A stretch of DNA of 64,000 nt, from positions 1-64,000 of the forward strand of contig CAZEBB010000003.1 of NCBI GenBank assembly GCA_964510345.1, given 5' to 3'. Within the stretch, counting starts at the first letter, position 1, and each line of letters begins with the position of its first letter. Under the pieces are notes generated by a model that saw nothing but the letters and a program-made list of their open reading frames with translations, ran no database searches and had not been told where the DNA came from. Source of the stretch: JAAYQA01 sp964510345. Its GTDB lineage: Bacteria > Bacillota > Clostridia > Tissierellales > Peptoniphilaceae. This document shows, piece after piece, positions 40,282-47,544 of the stretch. The translations under genes and the position numbers were made by a program.

Positions 40282-40965
40282 ATGAAATTGATCAATGAAG
40301 GCAAGACGAAAGACGTATACGAACTGGATGGCGGAAACATCCTACTGAAGTTTAAAGATACAGCGACCGGCGTCGACGGAGTATTTGATCCGGGCGCTAA
40401 CCAAGTTGGGCTCACCATGGAAGGCGCAGGCAATGCAGCGCTTCGCTTGACTCGATTCTTCTTTGAAGCGATCAAGAAACACAAGATCTCGACGCACTAT
40501 GTGGAATCGAATCTCGAAGATAACACGATGGAAGTCAAAAAAGCGACCGTGTTCGGAAACGGTGTAGAAGTGATCTGCCGATACAAAGCGGTCGGAAGCT
40601 TCATCCGCCGCTATGGCGCCTATGCCGAAGAAGGCCAAGACTTAGACGGCTATGTGGAGATGACCTTGAAAGACGACGCCAGACAAGACCCCCTCATCAC
40701 AAAGGAAGGCTTGGCGGTTCTGGGGATTATGAAAGAGTCGGAATACAACGAAATCGTGAAGATGACGAAGGCGATCTCGGGGATCGTTCGCGAGATTCTG
40801 TCGGAGAAGGGGCTGACTCTGTATGATATCAAACTGGAGTTTGGACGCACCGGCGATGACAAGGCGATTACGCTGATCGATGAGATCTCCGGCGGCAATA
40901 TGCGCGTCTACCAAGGGGATCAAATCGTCGATCCGTTGCAATTACCCGCTCTGTTAGACGAGTAA
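40282..40965 (+). CDS. purC: PurC-like SAICAR synthetase family ligase
   Basis: The 227-residue ATP-dependent amide ligase keeps the PurC landmarks: EGKTKDVYEL (~residue 6, ATP loop), CRYKAVGSFIRRYG (~98), DDARQDPLI (~130), DIKLEFGR (~183) and DEISGGNMRVY (~200). The last motif differs from the usual DE(I/F)SPDxxRxWD, and the C terminus is short. ATG 40282 is used, with AAAGAGG upstream. No other purine biosynthesis gene is nearby; instead it heads an operon with glutamate-cysteine ligase and an ATP-grasp ligase. It may be the housekeeping PurC or a specialised paralogue that makes a different amide. Confidence 0.8.
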   Translation: MKLINEGKTKDVYELDGGNILLKFKDTATGVDGVFDPGANQVGLTMEGAGNAALRLTRFFFEAIKKHKISTHYVESNLEDNTMEVKKATVFGNGVEVICRYKAVGSFIRRYGAYAEEGQDLDGYVEMTLKDDARQDPLITKEGLAVLGIMKESEYNEIVKMTKAISGIVREILSEKGLTLYDIKLEFGRTGDDKAITLIDEISGGNMRVYQGDQIVDPLQLPALLDE

Positions 40966-41023
40966 ACGAGAGTATGGGGGTATAAATACTAAAATATGTG
41001 CGTTGCACGAGAAATGAGTGAGT

Positions 41024-42328
41024 ATGATGTACAATCGAAATGACCAACAACAAAAAGTGATTGACTATATTGCATCCGGTTGCAAGGCCCCCGGCACGGA
41101 GCAAGTCGGTTTGGAAATTGAGCACTACCTCGTCCGAAGTTCCGATCTGCGTACGGTGAACTATTTTGACCAACCGGGCGTGGAGACCGTGCTGCGCGAT
41201 ATCAGGGACTTGGGCTACGAAGCCTCCGGCGAAGGCGATCATGTCTTACAGGTCGACCTGCCTTTAGGAGCGATTACGCTGGAGCCGGGCTCTCAGTTTG
41301 AGTTTTCACTGGAAAGACGAAGCAATATCGTCGACTTGGTGTCCAATTATGATCAAACGCGGGAGATCGTGGAACGCGTATTACCCGATGATTTTTGGAT
41401 GGTGAACTTGGGCTATCATCCCGTCACCAAGATCGACGAGATCAAGATTCTACCGAAGAAGCGCTACGACTACATGTTCAATTACTTCAAAAAGCGCGGA
41501 AAGATGGCGCACAATATGATGAAGGGCACCGCTGCGGTGCAAATCGCGTTGGACTATACGTCCGAAGCGGACTTCGTCAAGAAATTCCAGCTATTGACGC
41601 GTCTGACGCCCGTCTTTTACACCATGTTTGACAATGCGGCACACTTTGAAGGTGAAGCCAATCCGATGCGCAACACGCGTATGAAGATCTGGGAGAATAC
41701 CGACAGCGATCGCTCAGGTATCATACCGGGCAGCTTGTCGGAGGACTTCGGGTTCGGCGCCTATGCGGACTATATATTGGACAATCCCATCATCTTCCGC
41801 GTCGTCGATGGCGAAGCGGTCTCCGTTGGCGATCAGACCTTTGCCGAGCTCTTTGACCCGGAAAAAGACGGGGAGGACTTCATCTACCATGCGGTCTCGA
41901 TCGTATTTCCGGACGTACGCGTGAAGCGCTATATCGAGTATCGCGTCATGGATTCCGTGCCGATCTCATTGGCGGGCGCATGCTGCGCGGTACTCAAGGG
42001 CTTGCTGTATCATGCGGACAATTTGAACGCGTACAGCGAACGCTTAGCGCCGATGACGGAGGCGGAACTGCACCGCATTCGCGAAGAGTCGGAGTCGAAA
42101 GGATACGATACGCCATTTATGGGCGGAACGATCCTCTCGTTTGCACAAGAAATGCTCCAGAGCGTGAAAAAAGGCTTAGCCCCGGAAGAAGTGGCACTTC
42201 TCGGTCCGTTGGAGGACCTTGTGTCCAGAGGCTTGGCACCGCGCGATGTATTTGCGGCGATTGAAGAAAAGTCCGGTTTGGAGGCTGCGGTCCGCGCCTT
42301 TTCGGCGGAAAGGATTCAAGATGTTTAA
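41024..42328 (+). CDS. Glutamate-cysteine ligase (GCS2 family)
   Basis: The 434-residue enzyme should form gamma-glutamylcysteine. QVGLEIEHYLVR (~residue 26) holds the metal-binding Glu pair, followed by LQVDLPLGAITLEPGSQFEFSL (written in part: ITLEPGSQFEFS, ~88), MVNLGYHP (~126), MMKGTAAVQIALDY (~165) and HFEGEANPMRNTRMKIW. It belongs to the plant/proteobacterial GCS2 branch, also used in ergothioneine synthesis. The start is uncertain between ATG 41024 and 41027; the ribosome-binding site is weak. It is followed with an 8-bp overlap by a glutathionylspermidine-synthase-like ATP-grasp gene. Confidence 0.8.
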   Translation: MMYNRNDQQQKVIDYIASGCKAPGTEQVGLEIEHYLVRSSDLRTVNYFDQPGVETVLRDIRDLGYEASGEGDHVLQVDLPLGAITLEPGSQFEFSLERRSNIVDLVSNYDQTREIVERVLPDDFWMVNLGYHPVTKIDEIKILPKKRYDYMFNYFKKRGKMAHNMMKGTAAVQIALDYTSEADFVKKFQLLTRLTPVFYTMFDNAAHFEGEANPMRNTRMKIWENTDSDRSGIIPGSLSEDFGFGAYADYILDNPIIFRVVDGEAVSVGDQTFAELFDPEKDGEDFIYHAVSIVFPDVRVKRYIEYRVMDSVPISLAGACCAVLKGLLYHADNLNAYSERLAPMTEAELHRIREESESKGYDTPFMGGTILSFAQEMLQSVKKGLAPEEVALLGPLEDLVSRGLAPRDVFAAIEEKSGLEAAVRAFSAERIQDV

Positions 42329-43655
42329 CGAAGCACTTGTCAAAGAGTATATCGAACTCATCGAAAAAGACCCTGAGAGTTACGCCGAAGACTATCAACA
42401 ATTTGTGAACGCGATTGCTCACTCTACGGCGATCTATAAAGGGGAGCCGGTACCGGCGCTGTATCAGGGCATCTTCTATGATGAAAAGACTTTTGAGGTG
42501 TGGAAAGAGATCGCATCAACGATGATCTCGATCGCCAATAAGATGACGGTCAAATATCTGGAGGATCCCGAGTATCGCGAGAAGTTCGGCTTTCCGGAGC
42601 TGATGGAACAGTTGATCCTTCACGATCCGGGCTATGATACTTTCATTCCGATGGCTCGTTTTGACATCTTCTACAACAATCCCGACGACTTTTGGTTTTG
42701 CGAGTGCAACACGGACGGATCGTCCGCGATGAACGAAGACAATGTGATCGGTGAATTGCTCCTCAAAGGTGAGGGGATGCGCGAATTTGCGAAACAATAT
42801 GAACTTCATAATCGCGACTATTTTGATCCCTGGGTCGAAAAAAGTCTGGAGCTCTACCGATCGGTCCACGGCAAACTGCCGGAGACGCTTGCGATCGCCG
42901 ACTTTACGGAAAGCGGAACGCCATACGAGTTTGTCGAGTTCCAAAAGCGCTACGAAAAGGCGGGGGTTCGCGCGATCATCGCGGATCTGCGCGATTTTAC
43001 GTATGAAGGCGGCAAACTCATCGCCGACGGGCAGCCGATCGATATGGTGTATCGCAGGGTCACCACGGTGGAACTGGTCGCCAAAGCGGAGGAAGCGCGC
43101 CCGTTTATCGACGCCTATTTAGATAACGCATTTTTCTGTGTGGGCTCCATGCGATCGCAGATTATTCACAATAAACTGGCGTTTGCAATTTTGCACGAAC
43201 CGGCCAGCAAAGCGCTACTGACCGAAGCGGAGGTCGCATTTGTCGAAAAGCACATTCCGTTCACCGGGGAGTTGACGCAAGCGAATATTGCCGACGTGGT
43301 GAAGGATAAAGATCGCTATATCGTAAAACCCTCTGATTCCCGCGGGTCTGAAGGGGTCTATGTCGGACGAGACTACACAGCGGAGGAGTACGAAGAACTT
43401 TTGACCGAGCTCGTAAAAGAGCAGGCGATCTACCAAACGTATATCGATGCCGACCCGATGGATTTTGTCTTCTTTGATGAAAAGGGACAGTACAGCATTA
43501 AGCCCTTGGTTCCCCTCATGGGGATGTTCATCTACATGGGAGAATTCGAAGGAATTTATACGCGCGTCGGAGGCGAGCATATCATCAGCGGGCGCACCAG
43601 TTATTTTGTGGCCCCCAATATCGAGGTGAAATCATGGCGAACGCAGGAATCTTGA
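42321..43655 (+). CDS. Glutathionylspermidine synthase-like ATP-grasp protein
   Basis: The 444-residue protein matches the GSP_synth preATP-grasp/ATP-grasp family: RFDIFYNNPDDFWFCECNTDGSSAMNED (key part FCECNTDGSSAMNED, ~residue 132), DMVYRR (~239), and the ATP loop RYIVKPSDSRGSEGVYVG (~333). Proteins of this fold join a gamma-glutamyl peptide or amino acid carboxylate to an amine with ATP. ATG 42321 with AAAGGA upstream is chosen; the frame to 42219 lies inside the previous gene. Its place after glutamate-cysteine ligase suggests it extends gamma-glutamylcysteine. No classical GshB is present in the window. Confidence 0.78.
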   Translation: MFNEALVKEYIELIEKDPESYAEDYQQFVNAIAHSTAIYKGEPVPALYQGIFYDEKTFEVWKEIASTMISIANKMTVKYLEDPEYREKFGFPELMEQLILHDPGYDTFIPMARFDIFYNNPDDFWFCECNTDGSSAMNEDNVIGELLLKGEGMREFAKQYELHNRDYFDPWVEKSLELYRSVHGKLPETLAIADFTESGTPYEFVEFQKRYEKAGVRAIIADLRDFTYEGGKLIADGQPIDMVYRRVTTVELVAKAEEARPFIDAYLDNAFFCVGSMRSQIIHNKLAFAILHEPASKALLTEAEVAFVEKHIPFTGELTQANIADVVKDKDRYIVKPSDSRGSEGVYVGRDYTAEEYEELLTELVKEQAIYQTYIDADPMDFVFFDEKGQYSIKPLVPLMGMFIYMGEFEGIYTRVGGEHIISGRTSYFVAPNIEVKSWRTQES

Positions 43656-44125
43656 TTCTAAGCGATAAAGGCGCCAGAGGCGAAAGACAGGATCTCTGTA
43701 CAGAGATCCTTCGTTCACATCTGGAGCAAAACGGACATAGGGTGATCTCCGAGCGGATGATCCCCGATGACTACGAAGGCATCGTCCAAACGCTGATCGA
43801 CATGGCGGACAATGAGGGCGTCCAATTGATCTGTACCAGCGGCGGCACAGGCCTCTCTCCCAGAGATAATACGCCGGAGGCGACGATGGCGGTGGGCACA
43901 AGAAATGTCCCCGGGATCGGGGAGGCGATGCGCGCCTATTCTATGCAGTTTACCGACCGGGCGATGTTGTCGCGTGCGGTGAGTGTGATCAGGAATCAAA
44001 CATTGATCATCAATTTGCCGGGAAGTCCCAAAGCGCTCAAGGAAACGTTGGAATTTATCCTCTCGCCCGTTGGACATGGGTTGGAAATCCTTTCCGGCGA
44101 TAGTGGAGACTGTGCAAGAAAATAG
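43634..44125 (+). CDS. mogA: MogA/MoaB-family molybdopterin adenylyltransferase
   Basis: The 163-residue protein has ILILSDKGARGERQD near the start and CTSGGTGLSPRDNTPEAT (~residue 73), the substrate-binding signature of molybdopterin adenylyltransferases that activate the pterin for MoeA. LINLPGSPKALKETLEFI near the end completes the fold. It overlaps the ATP-grasp gene by 22 bp and is the last gene before the formate dehydrogenase operon, thus the first of the cofactor genes in this half of the window. Confidence 0.88.
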   Translation: MANAGILILSDKGARGERQDLCTEILRSHLEQNGHRVISERMIPDDYEGIVQTLIDMADNEGVQLICTSGGTGLSPRDNTPEATMAVGTRNVPGIGEAMRAYSMQFTDRAMLSRAVSVIRNQTLIINLPGSPKALKETLEFILSPVGHGLEILSGDSGDCARK

Positions 44126-44164
44126 CGCTAAAGAAGAAGAGACGATTCGTATCAATCATTTCTA

Positions 44165-44173
44165 TGATATAAT
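44165..44173 (+). promoter_or_regulatory. Extended -10 promoter of the formate dehydrogenase operon
   Basis: TGA-TATAAT at 44165-44173 is a perfect extended -10, 35 nt before the first gene. No strong -35 is seen. Confidence 0.65.
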
Positions 44174-44208
44174 AAATAACAAAAATACAATGTATTGGAG
44201 GGAGAACG

Positions 44209-44697
44209 ATGGCTTTTGAGCTGGACATGGTGAAAAACAAAGAAAAACTGGAAGCCTACCAGAGTTTCTTGAACCGCCAGAAAGGGAAACCCGGGAATCT
44301 CATGATCGTGCTTCACGAAGCGCAATCAAAATTTGGCTACATACCTAACGAGATTCAGAAAATGATTTCCGAAACACTTCGCATTCCGAGAGCGGAGATT
44401 TACGGGGTCATTACATTTTACAGCCAGTTTACACTGATCCCGAAAGGGGAAACGCAGGTCGCCGTCTGCTTGGGTACCGCATGCTATGTAAAAGGTGCGC
44501 AAGCCGTTTTGGACAAATCGGAAGAGGTGCTGGGCATTCGCTCCGGTGAAACGACACCGGACGGCAAGTTTTCGATTCAGGCAACCCGATGTGTCGGAGC
44601 GTGCGTGTTGGCACCCGTCATTACCGTCAATGAAGACGCCCACGGCCGCATGACCCCGAATTCGATGGAAGAGCTGTTGAAGGAGGTCAAGCAATGA
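44209..44697 (+). CDS. NuoE-like [2Fe-2S] subunit of formate dehydrogenase
   Basis: The 162-residue thioredoxin-fold protein has four cluster Cys in CLGTACYVKGA (~residues 85-90) and CVGACVLAP (~127-131), as in NuoE/HydC/HylC. It would pass electrons between the flavin subunit and the other iron-sulfur clusters. GGAGGGAG precedes the ATG. It overlaps the NuoF-like gene by four bases. Confidence 0.88.
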   Translation: MAFELDMVKNKEKLEAYQSFLNRQKGKPGNLMIVLHEAQSKFGYIPNEIQKMISETLRIPRAEIYGVITFYSQFTLIPKGETQVAVCLGTACYVKGAQAVLDKSEEVLGIRSGETTPDGKFSIQATRCVGACVLAPVITVNEDAHGRMTPNSMEELLKEVKQ

Positions 44698-46580
44698 ATC
44701 AAGAGCAGTTAAGAGAAATCAGAGAACGCGTCCGTCAGGAGATCGAACTGCGCGATGAGCGTTCCAAAGAGGTTTCCCTACAAGCACAACCCGCAGACAA
44801 ATACGAAGTCATCATCTGCGCCGGCGGCGCCTGCGACTCTTCCGGAGGGAAGGCAATCCGCGCCAAGCTGGACGAGGCGATCAAAGCCGAGGGGTTGACG
44901 GAAAAGGTACATACGATTAAAGCCGGCTGCTTTGGGCTGTGCGAAGCCGGTCCGATCCTGATTGTCTATCCACAAGAAGTTTTCTATGCGCTCGTCACCG
45001 CGGATGATGTTGACGAGATCGTTCAATCTCACTTTAAAGAAGGCAAAGTCGTCGAGCGCTTGATTTATGACGGTGCAAAAGAAGAGGGCGGCAAAATCCT
45101 CTCGATGAACGAAGTGCCTTTCTACAAACACCAAGTTAAAATCGCTCTGCGCAACTGCGGTCGCATCGACCCGGAAGAGATCGACGAGTATATCGCCTAC
45201 GACGGCTATCAGGCGCTGTATGACTGCCTGACCGAACGCACTCCGCAGGAAGTGGTCGACATCATGAAAGACTCGCTCCTACGTGGTCGCGGCGGCGCCG
45301 GCTTCCCCACCGGAAGAAAGTGGGAGTCCGCTCTCGTGGTCAACGACTATCCGAAATACGTCATCTGTAACGGCGACGAAGGAGACCCCGGTGCGTTTAT
45401 GGACCGCTCCATCTTAGAGGGAGACCCGCATAGCGTCATCGAGGCGATGACGATCTCCGGCTACGCCATCGGCTCCAATATGGGCTATATCTACGTACGC
45501 GCTGAGTATCCGATTGCGATCGAGCGCATGAATCACGCGATCGAACAGGCAAAAGAATACGGCGTGCTCGGAGACAATATCTTCGGCACCGGCTTCTCGT
45601 TTGATCTGGAAGTTCGCTTAGGCGCCGGTGCGTTTGTCTGCGGGGAAGGGACCGCTCTGATGGAATCCATCGAAGGTCGCCGCGGCATGCCGAGAACCAA
45701 AATCCAAAGAACCGCTGTCAAAGGCTTGTGGCAAAAACCGACCATCATCAACAATGTCGAAACTTTCGCCAATGTTCCCTATATCTATCAAAAGGGAGCG
45801 GCACACTTCCGCAGTATCGGTACGGAAAAGTCCCCGGGGACCAAAGTATTTGCACTCGGAGGCAAGATCAACAACAACGGGCTCATCGAAGTCCCGATGG
45901 GAACGACGCTTCGAGAGATCGTGTATGATATCGGCGGCGGCATTCCAAACGGAAGGGCCTTTAAAGCCGTACAAACCGGCGGTCCGTCCGGCGGATGTAT
46001 TCCGGCGGAACACTTGGACACCCCGGTCGACTTCGAATCGCTCGGAAAACTAGGATCCATCATGGGCTCCGGCGGAATGATCGTCATGGATGAAGACAAC
46101 TGCATGGTTGACATCGCCCGCTTCTTCTTAGACTTTACGGTCGAAGAATCGTGCGGAAAATGTACGCCGTGCCGCGAAGGTACGAAGCGCATGCTCGAGT
46201 CGTTAGACCGCATCACCCACGGAGAGGCGGAAGAAGGAGAAATTGACAACCTCCTTGAACTCGGCGAAGCCATCATCGACTCCTCGCTTTGCGGACTCGG
46301 CCAATCGGCCCCGAACCCGGTCGTCTCCACGATCCGTTTCTTCCGCGACGAATACGAAGCGCATGTCAATGACAAAAAATGCCCGGCGGCTTCCTGTAAG
46401 GCGCTTTCGGAAATCTTCATTACCGACAAGTGCATCGGCTGCACCAAGTGCGCCCGCGTCTGCCCGGTATCCTGTATCGAAGGCAAAGTGAAAGAGCAAC
46501 ACGTCATCGATCAAGAGCAGTGTATCAAGTGCGAAACCTGTATCGGCGCATGCCCCGTACAGGCCATCATAAAGAGGTAG
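44694..46580 (+). CDS. NuoF-like flavin/NAD(H) subunit with extra Fe-S domains
   Basis: The 628-residue protein has an N-terminal thioredoxin-like [2Fe-2S] domain (CAGGACDSSG and CFGLCEAGP, residues ~42-90), then the NuoF core with FMN/NADH loops GRGGAGFPTGRKW (~197) and ICNGDEGDPGAFMDRS (~223), the [4Fe-4S] site SCGKCTPCREGTKRM (~485), and a C-terminal 2[4Fe-4S] ferredoxin (CIGCTKCARVCP and CIKCETCIGACP). This arrangement is that of HydB/HylB subunits in electron-bifurcating hydrogenases and formate dehydrogenases. It binds NAD(H) and would exchange electrons with ferredoxin as well. Confidence 0.9.
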   Translation: MNQEQLREIRERVRQEIELRDERSKEVSLQAQPADKYEVIICAGGACDSSGGKAIRAKLDEAIKAEGLTEKVHTIKAGCFGLCEAGPILIVYPQEVFYALVTADDVDEIVQSHFKEGKVVERLIYDGAKEEGGKILSMNEVPFYKHQVKIALRNCGRIDPEEIDEYIAYDGYQALYDCLTERTPQEVVDIMKDSLLRGRGGAGFPTGRKWESALVVNDYPKYVICNGDEGDPGAFMDRSILEGDPHSVIEAMTISGYAIGSNMGYIYVRAEYPIAIERMNHAIEQAKEYGVLGDNIFGTGFSFDLEVRLGAGAFVCGEGTALMESIEGRRGMPRTKIQRTAVKGLWQKPTIINNVETFANVPYIYQKGAAHFRSIGTEKSPGTKVFALGGKINNNGLIEVPMGTTLREIVYDIGGGIPNGRAFKAVQTGGPSGGCIPAEHLDTPVDFESLGKLGSIMGSGGMIVMDEDNCMVDIARFFLDFTVEESCGKCTPCREGTKRMLESLDRITHGEAEEGEIDNLLELGEAIIDSSLCGLGQSAPNPVVSTIRFFRDEYEAHVNDKKCPAASCKALSEIFITDKCIGCTKCARVCPVSCIEGKVKEQHVIDQEQCIKCETCIGACPVQAIIKR

Positions 46581-46584
46581 CGCA

Positions 46585-47544
46585 ATGAACATAAATTTGA
46601 TAATCGATGGAATGCCCGTCACCGTACCGAGCGGTACGATGGTGATCGAAGCGGCAAAGAAAGTGGGCGTGCAAATCCCCGCGCTTTGCTACGATAAGAA
46701 CCTCACCATCGTCAGTTCCTGCCGCCTTTGCGTCGTCGAGATCAAGGGGAGCCATAAACTGGTGACCGCTTGCTCCGCGAAAGTCGCAGAAGGCATGGAA
46801 GTCTATACGATGACGGACCGAGTCGTAAAATCCAGAAAACAGATTCTGCAAATGCTGCTGGACAATCATCCCAATGACTGCTTAACCTGTCAGAAAGCGG
46901 GAGAATGTCTCTTGCAACAATACGCCTATGACTATGACGTACAGTTCCGCGTGCACTCCGGTGCCCGTAGAGGTTCCGAAGTCGCGAGCTTTACCGATAC
47001 TTCGAGCCCGTACATCTTACGAGACGAGAGCAAATGCATCCTGTGCGGTAAGTGCGTGCGCACCTGCGGCCAAGTATTGGACCGCCAAGTCCTTTCCTTT
47101 GCGGAGCGCGGATTCGACACCCATATCGCCGCGGATGCCAGCCAGTCCTTCGAAGAGTCGAGCTGTGTCTCCTGTAACCGCTGTGTATCCGTGTGCCCGG
47201 TTGGCGCATTGGTGGACCGTAGAGTGTACGAAACTCGCATTCGCGGTTGGGCCGGCACGAAGAAGGGTGTGAAATGCCGTGCATGTGATTACGGATGTAA
47301 CTTTGAAGTGATCACCGATGCCGGAAAGACGGCCGTGCGCGCGAAAGAGCCTTCTAACGGCCGCCCACTGTGCCTGCGCGGACGACTCTTTACGGAAGCG
47401 GAATACAATAAGAACCTAGCTAAACAAGTGTACAAAAAAGTAGAAACCACAGACGGACGACGCTTTGTGGCAACCTCTTGGCAAGATGCGCTGTCTCTGG
47501 ATGCCGTTTTGAAAAACTTGCCGGAGGCGGATGATGCGAAATGA
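46585..47544 (+). CDS. Iron-sulfur subunit resembling the N terminus of FdhA/NuoG
   Basis: The 319-residue protein has a plant-type [2Fe-2S] domain (CYDKN, SCRLCVVE, CSAKV), the His-Cys3 segment with HPNDCLTCQKAGECLLQ (~residue 93), a 2[4Fe-4S] ferredoxin (CILCGKCVRTCG and CVSCNRCVSVCP), and a vestigial Fe4S4 molybdopterin-oxidoreductase domain (CRACDYGCNFEV...GRPLCLRGRLF). It lacks the pterin-binding domains. The layout repeats the first third of FdhA, so it probably arose by duplication and serves as an electron relay, comparable to HylA. It overlaps fdhA by four bases. Confidence 0.85.
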   Translation: MNINLIIDGMPVTVPSGTMVIEAAKKVGVQIPALCYDKNLTIVSSCRLCVVEIKGSHKLVTACSAKVAEGMEVYTMTDRVVKSRKQILQMLLDNHPNDCLTCQKAGECLLQQYAYDYDVQFRVHSGARRGSEVASFTDTSSPYILRDESKCILCGKCVRTCGQVLDRQVLSFAERGFDTHIAADASQSFEESSCVSCNRCVSVCPVGALVDRRVYETRIRGWAGTKKGVKCRACDYGCNFEVITDAGKTAVRAKEPSNGRPLCLRGRLFTEAEYNKNLAKQVYKKVETTDGRRFVATSWQDALSLDAVLKNLPEADDAK

